From Nannochloris sp. 'desiccata' (taxonomy: Eukaryota; Chlorophyta; Trebouxiophyceae; Chlorellales; Chlorellaceae): DNA of 64,000 nt. The DNA lies in NCBI GenBank assembly GCA_019044685.2, contig JAGTXX020000014.1, positions 62,001 to 126,000 on the forward strand, given 5' to 3'. Under the pieces are notes generated by a model. The model was given only the letters and a program-made list of their open reading frames with translations, was not told the origin of the DNA and did not search any database. The position numbers and the translations under genes were made by a program. This document shows, piece after piece, positions 23,308 to 34,327 of the stretch (the stretch's first letter is position 1; each line of letters starts with the position of its first letter).

Positions 23308-24443
23308 CTAAATTTTTCCCGTCAAACTCCCACAAGAGCAGCTTGCTTGTCTATTCAAAGGCCACGGTACGTTTTCTAATCGTTCAGACAATGCCTTCCA
23401 CGGAGCATACCGTGCTTCTTTTGTCATTGCTGCTGCACCAGAAGTAGACGTCATTACCCACACTTCAGTCTTATCTAGAGGTAGGGGCCATCCTAGTGGC
23501 AGGACCACTTGCCTGCCAATGGGTATTTGAAAAGGTCTCGCTGCTTGAATTCCAATTCTATTTTCGGAGTCATTCTCTAAAGTATTTATAACGTCTTGAG
23601 TGTTTAGACCAGTACTAGAACTAGTAGTGTTCACGGAAGTATTCTTATTTTTCCGTCTACTTGCAAAAGGACTTGAAAATAATTCAGAGAATTGCTTTTT
23701 TCCACTAAACACCACCACCACGGGAGCTCCACACTTCCCACAAGAACACTTTTCGACATTCTCACTCGCTCTCGTCATGTGAGCACGTAATCGATCATAA
23801 AAAGGCTGTCTCCATTCATCGAAATGCCTAGTTTTAAATTGATTCGAATCAGTTCCTGGAGTCCCGCTGCCTACATCTGTAAATCCGATACCTATTGACC
23901 CAGGCATCTTGAAATCATCATTACATCCAGAAATAATATCTACAGGTGCTAAATTAGTATCTCTCAGTATTCTCCACATCCAATTACTGGGATTTGCGTA
24001 GTAATGGCCTCGTTTCCATGCTATTTCGGAAGGGTTGTGGCCAACGATGATGAGACGGAGGGGTGAGTTGCCCAAGAGTTCTGTTGGGAGGCCTCTGATA
24101 GGAGCAGCATTGGATTTATAGGGTTCTGCATTAGACGTGGCAAAATTATGTTTCGGTTGCGTAGATACTAGTTGGGAAGAAGGGTTGTTGTTTGAGGGGC
24201 AGGCATGAGCGGTGGTGGTGGGTGGAGGGGGGGTGGGGCTGGCAACTTTTGTTATCTGCGGTGATGTTGTGCGTGCATTGGTGTCGCTATCACATGGGTG
24301 CGGTCTTTTTGATCCAGTAAATTTATATGTCTGCAAGGGTTGAAGGATAAATACGCGCTTTGGTTTTTTGATATAAATTTTAATCTAGTGATGATCACAA
24401 GGGAGCAACTTACCTCAAAAGGCAATGCTGGGGCACGGCGCAT
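23308..24443 (-). CDS. G/U(T) mismatch-specific DNA glycosylase, TDG/MUG family (plant type)
   Basis: Two exons, 24414..24443 and 23308..24330, with an 83-nt intron (donor GAG|GTAAGT, acceptor TGCAG|ACATA, phase 0), give 350 residues. The ATG at 24443 is the first in the frame. Residues about 12-85 are Pro/Thr/Ser-rich and disordered. The glycosylase core begins LRLIIVGHNPSEIAWKRGHY, where the GHNPS motif carries the catalytic Asn, then NPSNWMWRILRD. The other wall is VWVMTSTSGAAAMTKEARY, corresponding to the family's NPSG/SSS loop. A Cys-rich insertion (CSCGKCGAP) lies in the middle and may bind a metal. It excises uracil or thymine opposite guanine, the products of cytosine and 5-methylcytosine deamination, which fits a genome with an active chromomethylase. 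Confidence 0.88.
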
Positions 24444-24777
24444 TGTCAATTCAATACAATTATTTATTTAATTTGCTGGAATGCCCTGTTAAGCACGAGT
24501 TTTAGCTCAATTAACTCAACTACTTTTAGAGCAGGCACAGCGTGCACGTGGCGACGCTGACTTGATTTACTCAGGTTCAAACTGACCAGGATTGGCATAT
24601 CATATCTTAAATTTGGTGTCTTTTTTTTTACTACCTTTACATTTTATTTTAAAAACACTTGATTAAATATTGGCCAAGCCTTCGCTTGCCTACGTTTTTC
24701 TAAAGAAAACAGTATCGTCAAAATTGCCGGTCCCTGTAGAACCCATTTTAAAGTTGTTGCTAAACACCCGAATTCCG
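24444..24777. other. Intergenic region between two minus-strand genes
   Basis: 334 bp that must hold the promoter of the glycosylase gene and the 3' UTR of the fucosyltransferase-like gene. No recognised element. Confidence 0.4.
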
Positions 24778-26301
24778 TTAATTTTTTAGCTCTAAATGAG
24801 CTCCAACTGTTATATAGAAAGCATCTCCCATCAATTTCGCTGTCTGACTAAAGGTACTCCCCACGGTCCCTATTAATATTTGAGCTCTGCTCAGCATATA
24901 CAAATCCGCTACAGCTTCTTGAAGACCACTCACAACACTTCTGGTTTCCAACCACCCTTGTGAAGATCCTTTTGAGGCATCGCGAGTTGCTTTTGGCATG
25001 GAAACAACAATAGGCAGCAGCGATATTTCAGATAATTCACCAGCTCCTGCTGTTGATGTTCCTGCCATCGTCTTCAATATAGCTGTTTGGGAAGACGTAT
25101 CAACACGAGGAGGTAAATGTAAACTTCTACTACTCTTCACGTTACTTCCACCAGCCAAACCCATGACATTATCACCACTATCTTGCATCAATGATAATGC
25201 TGCTCTAGTTTCCAAAGCATGCGTCAGCTGTCTTTTCATTTCTTCTTCTGCCTCTGGATCATCAGTGGCCAAATAAAATCTGATTTTCGTATCTCTGGGT
25301 GCTAATTGCGCCACCAGGTTCATTAACCGTGTAAATTCTGATAAAGATATCACTTCTTGCACGTCGACACCTTCACTACAATTTTCACTCGTACAGCGTA
25401 ATTTCAAATCTGTTCTACGGGAATGGACACCTACCCAGGTAGTTGCTGAGTCATTCCATTGTGCTGTAGACATGAATGTGTCTATTTGATGTTGAATCGT
25501 TTCAGCTGGTTGGAGCAGTTGGTAGAATCGTTTTAATTCTCGTTGTTTTTCAGTCAAGTACATGACGGATTTTAAACACAACACATCGATTTCAGAGTTT
25601 GTAGATGCAATGGTGGCATCATTATTCGTAGCACTAGTATTTTCAATGGTTGAAATCGTCATGGTTTCCCATTTATTTCTGATATCCAACCAATCAGCTC
25701 TGTTATTCACAGTCCGCACTGTGCACGTGGCAGTTTCTGGGCGAAGCGACTCACCAGGAAAGCACCCTAATGGCAATTCTGGAGCTCTAAACAGATCATG
25801 CCATGCCCCTGTAAATCCAAACTCTGAATTTCTCCATACTATTACTGGCTCAGCGCCTGCCTCTGCAGCGAGAGACATCGCAGAGGCTACTGCCCTAAGG
25901 CGTGAACCCAAGCCGCCATATGGTTGCATAAATATATATTTCTTTCTTTTGGTCGAGGTGGGACTATCACTATTCAAGCCAATAGATGATGTGGAAGACA
26001 AATTCGCGAGCGTGTTCTTGAATAGCAAGCTAGTACACGCAGGTTTCCATGGTGTTGTAGGTAAAAAATGATTTTGAAAAGAGCGGCAATAAGCTTGTTC
26101 TTCCTCTCGTTCTTTATAGGCTGGCCCCAGCCCCGCAATATCTGGAGGTTTCAGAATAGAACGTACTGCGCTTCCAACGAAAAGGAAGAATAGTGTCATT
26201 CCTAGCAAACTGCCTGCTGAGAAGGGTGGCAGCCATCGGTCTTCGTAGCGTCTTAGGTCCCGTTGAGCTTTTGAAGGTATTGAGTAATATTTAGGTCTCA
26301 T
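24778..26301 (-). CDS. Type II membrane fucosyltransferase-like protein
   Basis: The start is taken as the ATG at 26301 (MRPKYYSIPSKAQRD), because the open frame upstream has only a TTG. The protein has 507 residues. A short basic cytosolic tail and one transmembrane anchor (AGSLLGMTLFFLFVGSAV, about residues 30-47) give Golgi type II topology. The lumenal domain starts its catalytic region with YGGLGSRLRAVASAMSLAAE, a nucleotide-sugar site of the GT-B fucosyltransferase kind. The motif GVHSRRTD corresponds to the HxRRxD motif shared by alpha-1,2, alpha-1,6 and O-fucosyltransferases. RFYLATDDPEAEEEM and RAQILIGTVGSTFSQTA are the later conserved blocks. The acceptor is unknown; fucosylation of a cell-wall galactan or glycoprotein is an inference. 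Confidence 0.75.
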   Translation of the reverse strand: MRPKYYSIPSKAQRDLRRYEDRWLPPFSAGSLLGMTLFFLFVGSAVRSILKPPDIAGLGPAYKEREEEQAYCRSFQNHFLPTTPWKPACTSLLFKNTLANLSSTSSIGLNSDSPTSTKRKKYIFMQPYGGLGSRLRAVASAMSLAAEAGAEPVIVWRNSEFGFTGAWHDLFRAPELPLGCFPGESLRPETATCTVRTVNNRADWLDIRNKWETMTISTIENTSATNNDATIASTNSEIDVLCLKSVMYLTEKQRELKRFYQLLQPAETIQHQIDTFMSTAQWNDSATTWVGVHSRRTDLKLRCTSENCSEGVDVQEVISLSEFTRLMNLVAQLAPRDTKIRFYLATDDPEAEEEMKRQLTHALETRAALSLMQDSGDNVMGLAGGSNVKSSRSLHLPPRVDTSSQTAILKTMAGTSTAGAGELSEISLLPIVVSMPKATRDASKGSSQGWLETRSVVSGLQEAVADLYMLSRAQILIGTVGSTFSQTAKLMGDAFYITVGAHLELKN

Positions 26302-26691
26302 TATATCTTGCAATTGGCTGGTAATAGTGTTTCGAAAGTCCTCGCAAGCTTCAAATGTGAGTTTGGTGAATGGTAATTTAGAGGTTGTAAAGGTCCTCGG
26401 GAAAGAGAACGAGAAGATTTCAATGGCCAATTTGGAGCAAGCATGCGTGAAACAACAAGAGCTTGAAAACCAGCGTGGCGCTATTTATGTGCTTTGGAAA
26501 GGTCTGATATACATCGGAAAGGTTAACAAGACTGAACGCGGCAAGTTCGTGAGAAGAAATCGACCGGAGAGTTTCGTTCTCGGTCTAAGCGAAGCATTTC
26601 ACAGCAGGCTGGAATCGCCACTGGTTCTTAAAAGCAGCTTCACAATGTTTGAGACTTACCACTTACCACTCCATCAAAATTGAAGATCAAG
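26302..26691. promoter_or_regulatory. Shared upstream region of the fucosyltransferase-like and SOUL genes
   Basis: 390 bp between divergent ATGs. A plus-strand frame (26327..26683) crosses it but has no family resemblance and no good start context. Confidence 0.45.
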
Positions 26692-27306
26692 ATGCAAGGC
26701 GCGCGGCCGCTGACGCAGAGCCAAGTGAATTTTAGACAATTCAACTCAAAAAGACATGTCGTCCATGTTGCAGCTGCTTCAAGAATTGAAATAGTTCCTT
26801 ATACCCCTATCCAAAAGACAGATAATTACGATCTACGTTTGATCCAACCGCATACTGTGGTCTCAACCCCATATCAACGTCGTGATGAAGGATTTCTTTT
26901 ACTGGGCGGCTATCTGTCGGGAAACAATGCCAAGGGCCTCCGATGTGTAGAAACTCAGCCTGTGGTTATGACCTTTAGACCAGACGGATCTAAAATGATG
27001 CAGATATATGTCGTTCCTAGGGAAAGTGAGCTTAGCACTGGTGATGAGCCGTTACCGGCACCAACAGAGCAGGGAGTCGAACTAGATGCTGCTGGAGGTG
27101 AATTAATAGCAGCGATGCGGTTTGAAGGCAACGCAACAAAGGAAGTATGTGAAAGTATGAAAGATACGCTGCTGAAATGTTTAAAAAAGGATGGTTTGAA
27201 TGTAGCAGAGGCAGAAGCTGCGGGACAATTTCGACTAGCCCAATATGGACCCCTGCACTCCCTATCTACCCGAATAAATGAAATATGGATTACTGTGACA
27301 GTATAA
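26692..27306 (+). CDS. SOUL-family haem-binding protein, probably plastid-targeted
   Basis: The ATG at 26692 (MQGARPLTQSQVNFRQFNSK) gives 204 residues; an upstream TTG is unlikely. Residues 1-33 are basic and hydroxylated with no acidic residue, as in a plastid transit peptide. The rest is a single SOUL domain: YDLRLIQPHTVVST, then EGFLLLGGYLSGNN, QPVVMTF, MMQIYVVP and a C-terminal LSTRINEIWITV. The R-x-NE-x-W ending is typical. Relatives bind haem or other tetrapyrroles, and plant plastid forms associate with plastoglobules and affect chlorophyll turnover. A tetrapyrrole buffering role is inferred. No intron. It is followed 150 bp later by the METTL21-like gene on the same strand. Confidence 0.85.
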   Translation: MQGARPLTQSQVNFRQFNSKRHVVHVAAASRIEIVPYTPIQKTDNYDLRLIQPHTVVSTPYQRRDEGFLLLGGYLSGNNAKGLRCVETQPVVMTFRPDGSKMMQIYVVPRESELSTGDEPLPAPTEQGVELDAAGGELIAAMRFEGNATKEVCESMKDTLLKCLKKDGLNVAEAEAAGQFRLAQYGPLHSLSTRINEIWITVTV

Positions 27307-27460
27307 ATGTTTAATATGTAACAAATTATTGCCATATGTGCGTAGTTTAGAAGAAAATAAACCTAAAGGCTGCTTCATTGCTGGCGCCTCTAAGAGGGCC
27401 TCTTAAGAGCTTGAAGCCAAAAAAGTTTCAAACTTCCTTAATTAAGAAGTCATATTATAA

Positions 27461-28362
27461 ATGGGGGATTTCGATGATAAACACCCACCAATACTCGCCC
27501 TTCCTGGGCCTCAATATCCCTTTGATTATTCAAAAGGGCTTCCGATCGGAAATAATGTAATAATCGTGCATCAAGAAGGTGGTCAGGTAAATGAAAGCAT
27601 ATTTACTAAAATGAACTGCCGAGACACGCTCGGAGGAATCGGTTAAATTTCAGTCAGAAAACTAAATCTCATCCTTCTTCCTCCCTTCAGGGGAGGGGAA
27701 CCGCCTGGGCTGTGTGGGACGGGGCCACGGCCGTCGCCCTTCATCTGGACTGCCTCCTAAAAATTGGAAATCAATCTCCCTGGCTTGAAAATATGCTAAA
27801 AGAAAAAAATAACGACCATCCATTCATTATCCTAGAGGTCGGTTCGGGGACTGGCCTAGCAGGTCTCGCTGCGGCATCTGCTTTCCAGGAAAAAGCAGTT
27901 ATAAAAGTCATCTTAACTGACCTGGCGGAGGCTCTTCCTGCATTGAAAAGTAATGTATGTGCGAATCCTTCTTTTAAAAACTTCATTACAGTGACAGAAT
28001 GTGATTGGTTTAATCCAGATGTTGTTTCAGTATTAAAAATTCTATCTTCAGAAGGCTCCGAGACCAAAAATATCACTATTAACAAAATAAGTTTAATTAT
28101 CGCAGCGGACTGCGTTTGGTTGGAACATCTCGTGGCTCCCTTTATAGCCACAATAGAAAAAATAATTAAAGAAGCTGGGTCTATTGAAACAAGAGTCTTG
28201 TTAGGGTATCAAAGCAGGAGTCAACGTGTTGATGATTTGTTATTTGGCTTGTTGAAAAAGAATTTTATTATAGAGGTGGCGGAAATGTTGACGGGGGAAT
28301 GTGATCGAGGTAAAATAGAAATTAGTTGGCTGCGCCCATTACCCTATCTGTTTAAATCTTAA
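27461..28362 (+). CDS. METTL21-like (seven-beta-strand) protein lysine methyltransferase
   Basis: Two exons, 27461..27586 and 27691..28362, joined across a 104-nt intron (CAG|GTAAAT, TTCAG|GGGAG, phase 0), give 265 residues. The junction creates GRGTAWAVWDGATAVALHL, the N-terminal signature (T-G-x-x-V-W-D) of methyltransferase family 16. SAM-binding motif I is FIILEVGSGTGLAGLAAA near residue 83. The later block AADCVWLEHLVAPFI matches the post-II DVVY-like segment, and VLLGYQSR the conserved y-x-R strand. Members methylate lysines of chaperones (HSP70, VCP) or translation factors; the substrate here cannot be read from sequence. Length is typical for the family. Confidence 0.82.
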
Positions 28363-28468
28363 CCTGTAAATATTAACCTAACCATAAATGTGATGACCAG
28401 TGGCTAGATTTGGGTTTCCTGCTTGGGAGGTAACCTGCAGTACACTTTTCTTTTCCATATAGTAGTCT

Positions 28469-28561
28469 CGGTCCAGATTACGAATAGGCAATAAAATCAG
28501 TGTCTTTAGATACCTACACACCGACCCTTGCTGCACAATCCAGCAATTGTGGGCGAGTGAG
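28469..28561 (+). repeat. Repeat copy A with a predicted hairpin
   Basis: Starts CGGTCCAGATTACG and ends GGGCGAGTGAG. Aligns with copy B over its whole length, including the exact block ACCTACACACCGA. Near its 3' end it holds CACAAT-ccagca-ATTGTG, a 6-bp stem that extends with GCT/GGC around a bulged G. Weaker similarity to copy B continues to about 28596. Confidence 0.75.
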
Positions 28562-28673
28562 GTTCATGTGCTATATAGTAGTCTTGAAAGCCGTTTTTAT
28601 TTAAAGGTGAGCCTCCTCAACATCTACGTTTACCTTACTTCAAAAAATTATTTTAGCATTTGAGTGGAGATAT

Positions 28674-28767
28674 CGGTCCAAAGCAAACTAGGCATTATAA
28701 AACCAGTGTCTCTAGACACCTACACACCGAAATTTGCTGCATAATCCAGCAATTATGGGCAAGTGAG
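28674..28767 (+). repeat. Repeat copy B with a compensatory change in the hairpin
   Basis: Starts CGGTCCAAAGCAAAC and ends GGGCAAGTGAG. Its hairpin reads CATAAT-ccagca-ATTATG. Compared with copy A, both the C and the matching G have changed, to T and A, so the stem pairing is preserved in both copies. Similarity continues weakly to about 28790. Confidence 0.75.
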
Positions 28768-29004
28768 GGCAAGTGCATTTTTTGAAAGACCGCAGCTCCG
28801 ATTTGCCAACTCGCCTTGAAGGAGAAGTTGGTCAATCAATCATTAATAGTGGTTTTCACACTAATTGAATGATAGAATAATCGTATGCTACATCCAAACA
28901 GCTAACGCGGGGTATATGTCCAGTACGCGCCGATTGCAGCCTTTTAATAAATTATTTATTTAAATTTGCTTGCCTTTGCAGAATTATTCTCTTTCTTAGA
29001 TACT

Positions 29005-29677
29005 ATGGCTCGCTCAATTGCAATCTTGGCCTTGGCCATGTTCGCCATGTTGGCTGTGGCTTCTGCCGCTGACGCTTGTGCCTACCCTGTAAGTTGTGTT
29101 TAACTTCATGTTTATAGGCAGGTGCAGCTGATGCATGGTGCTTTCTTGTCCCCAGTTGGTAGAATCATTTATTTCAATCCAAACTAGATCCAAAAATGAA
29201 ACAAAATCTGAGGCCGCGGCCTTAACGAAATTTCTGAGCTTCCTCGCTCCATGGCGTGCTCTTAAAATATCATCTGACATTGCCTATCACTTCCCTTTTT
29301 CTACAATGCAGGTCACAAAGTGGAACAGAGCTAATTACAAGCTCGGAGCCGCCACTGCTCCTTCTCTCCCCTCCACCTGCCCCTCTGGTTTCACCGCCAG
29401 ACCCGACACCACCCCATTGATCGAATCTTCCGTCCTCACCCAGACTCTTGTTCAGCAAATTTGGCCCAAGATTACTGGAGATGATGTTGATGTCTACACC
29501 TGTCCTGAAGGTCTCAAATGGATACAATTTCAACAGATTTCTTCTTGTATCGGCAATAACGCCCGCAACCCTCGTTTTGCAAGAGTTAACGGCCTCGCCC
29601 AGTTTGTCTGTAAGAATCAGGCTCGCATCAGGAGCATCTCTATTCGTGCTGATGTTAACTACAGCAAGGTCTGCTAA
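29005..29677 (+). CDS. Small secreted cysteine-containing protein of unknown function
   Basis: Two exons, 29005..29088 and 29312..29677, with a 223-nt intron (CCT|GTAAGT, ATGCAG|GTCAC, phase 0), give 149 residues. Residues 1-21 form a clear signal peptide (MARSIAILALAMFAMLAVAS) with likely cleavage after ASA. The mature protein has six cysteines (ADAC, STCPSG, YTCPEG, SSCIGN, FVCKN, and the final KVC), enough for three disulfides, and no transmembrane segment. Codons are markedly C-ending compared with neighbours (CTC, TCC, ACC, GCC are frequent), which often marks highly expressed genes. I do not recognise the family. An extracellular-matrix or cell-wall protein is a guess. Confidence 0.75.
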
Positions 29678-29857
29678 ACGATGCAACGGCACCCGCCCAC
29701 CTCTTTCAAATTTAATTTAAATTAAGTAGCAGAAAGTCTGATGTCCTATCGTTTCCCCATACATACATACAATGCAAGTGCTTTTCTTGAACTTAACGTC
29801 TATTGATGTATTTCTTTCCTCCTATTTATGTAAACAAATGAGATGAACTCTACTCCC

Positions 29858-29878
29858 ATTATTATTATTATTATTATT
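29858..29878 (+). repeat. ATT trinucleotide microsatellite
   Basis: Seven perfect ATT units in the 3' flank of the secreted-protein gene. Confidence 0.9.
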
Positions 29879-30302
29879 GTAGTTGGGAGTAAAAGGCTTA
29901 AATCAGCCGCACGGCTGGCGATTAAGGCCAAGGAGAGTCGCGGTAGGGCAGGTTATGTCATCAGTTTCATCAGTTCATCATGATTATCGGGTAGGGATGA
30001 ACACCCAGGCGACGCATACACCCACCCCTCTGCGATTCTCATTCCATAATAATAATACCTAATAATAATCACCCCCGCTGAGCAGCACACGGCTGTCTGG
30101 CAGCACCTATCTTGGTAATCAAGACATCGGTGAATATCACCAAGTGCCCCTCGAGACCCCACGTGAACCAACTTGAACCATCTTATACCCATCTACCTAA
30201 TTTATTTATATCCATTGATAGAGCGCCCAGTCCTGGGTGGGTCCCTACTCTAAGAAAATCTTCAAGACGCCTACCCGTCACCACACCGCCAACGTCAGCA
30301 GA

Positions 30303-30324
30303 AGAAGGGAATCATCTCCCTTCT
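30303..30324. repeat. Perfect 8-bp inverted repeat
   Basis: AGAAGGGA, a 6-nt loop ATCATC, then TCCCTTCT. It lies in noncoding sequence and would form a stable hairpin if transcribed. Confidence 0.7.
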
Positions 30325-30468
30325 CAGCTACTAGATACATGTCGTTGTCCACTGCAGCTGACACCTTCGCCAATCTACATTATCAATATTATCTACCTCG
30401 AGCCTTTATTGAACTTCCTGAGCTAGCTGCAATGAAATCCTGACAGCCGGGCGAGAAAGCTTGTATGC

Positions 30469-30484
30469 ATGCCCCACTGGGCGA
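30469..30484 (+). repeat. Dispersed 16-nt core, copy 1
   Basis: ATGCCCCACTGGGCGA, followed by AAGTGCG. The centre GCCC-CACT-GGGC can form a 4-bp hairpin with a CACT loop. The same 16 nt recur 302 bp downstream with related but diverged flanks. Confidence 0.65.
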
Positions 30485-30770
30485 AAGTGCGTCTTGTGCC
30501 CCTTGCTTCCCAATAGTCATTTTTGATTCAAATGCAAGCACTGTTATAATGCTGGTTATAGAACCTAAGTACATATCCCTTTGAGAACTCCTGCTTCAGG
30601 GCCCTATGTTATGCCTGGAAGAAACCTGTTTTCAATACATACACACCTTCCAATACTTCCTGATGATAGTGCATTGCGCTATGTACAGAGGGTTTTAATT
30701 AATAAGACCTCCCTTTTGCTGAACCTTACTTAAATAATTTATTCATGCGGCAGAGTGCTTTGGCTGGCAT

Positions 30771-30786
30771 ATGCCCCACTGGGCGA
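30771..30786 (+). repeat. Dispersed 16-nt core, copy 2
   Basis: Identical to copy 1 (ATGCCCCACTGGGCGA), followed by TAGTATG. Flanks align loosely over about 60 bp with those of copy 1. Confidence 0.65.
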
Positions 30787-31238
30787 TAGTATGTTGGTCT
30801 CCTAGCTGCTTCTGTGGCCTTTTTATAGTTATTCACAAGATATATACGTAAATATAGTGCACATTCTCTTAAATTAAAGAGCGCCTAGGATACCTGGATC
30901 TGAAGGGCTCGGTTTTAAATGCTAGGATTTGTTTTTAACCTACTGTGTAAGAAAGGATCATCATCCCATAACTGACACTCGATAATAAACCACGCAACAC
31001 AGTTCCAATGTAGAGTTCATTCTAGCATGATCATATTTCTGAACACTCGCTGCGTAAAGGAATATTACAATATTCTGAAATCTAGAGAAGAAGAATAATG
31101 AATCAATGAAATGCTCATTAATTGTTCTTCATCATAAAAAAGGGCAAACAAAAGAGCGGGGGTGACAACACTTTTTTTATTTTTTCCTTATTGTAGCATT
31201 TTATAAATTGAATTAAACTTTGGCACGACAAACAAAAT

Positions 31239-33962
<2,724 letters not shown>

Positions 33963-34327
33963 TGCTGGGAGAGATGCCCTGCTTGGCTGGTAGAAAATAA
34001 CTGATAATAAAAGAGGGAGAGATTGGTGCAGATTGCAGCCCTAATAAACAAAGAGAGCTGGAATTAGTGAGATCGGCCGCTCGGGGTGTACCTTCATTGG
34101 CGGCCGAGGTACAATCATGTGGAATTGTTCAAACATCCCATTTGAACGCTCAAGGAGCGAGTTAAACACTTTAATGCATTATACACATATTATAGGAAGT
34201 GATCAAACCGAAATCAGAATACTAGATTGCGTAATTCATCATAGATGCATAATCAATTCGGTTCACGATTCTTGAAGTAGACACCCTGGTTTTCAACTCC
34301 GGCAATTCTGCCCTAGAACCTCCTGAA
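33963..34327. promoter_or_regulatory. Shared upstream region of the ketol-acid reductoisomerase and SET-domain genes
   Basis: 365 bp between divergent ATGs. It contains an inverted repeat TGTACC (34087..34092) and GGTACA (34108..34113) spanning CGGCCG-rich sequence, a possible factor-binding site. Confidence 0.45.

Larger units (their letters stand above)
28363..29004. other. Intergenic region with a diverged tandem repeat
   Basis: 642 bp between two plus-strand genes. It contains two related copies of a roughly 95-120 bp element 205 bp apart, listed separately. The last 150 bp before the secreted-protein ATG are A/T-rich and presumably promoter. Confidence 0.55.
29678..31238. other. Gene-free region with short repeats and hairpins
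   Basis: About 1.56 kb between the secreted-protein gene and the 3' end of ketol-acid reductoisomerase. It holds a 7-unit ATT microsatellite (29858..29878), a perfect 8-bp hairpin (30303..30324) and two copies of a 16-nt hairpin-forming core (30469 and 30771). Short frames (29953..30192, 30112..30426, 30237..30443) overlap each other and have no recognisable similarity. No tRNA was seen. Confidence 0.5.

Noticed and set aside
26327..26683. Plus-strand frame of 118 codons
   Set aside because: Lies in the divergent promoter, lacks a good ATG and overlaps the 5' end of the fucosyltransferase-like gene.
29270..29692. Minus-strand frame of 140 codons
   Set aside because: Shadow of the secreted-protein exon 2 on the opposite strand, Gly-rich only because of codon bias.
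30237..30443. Plus-strand frame starting GPYSKKIFKTPTR, faintly like ribosomal protein uS4
   Set aside because: The similarity is limited to about a dozen basic residues, with no following conserved blocks.
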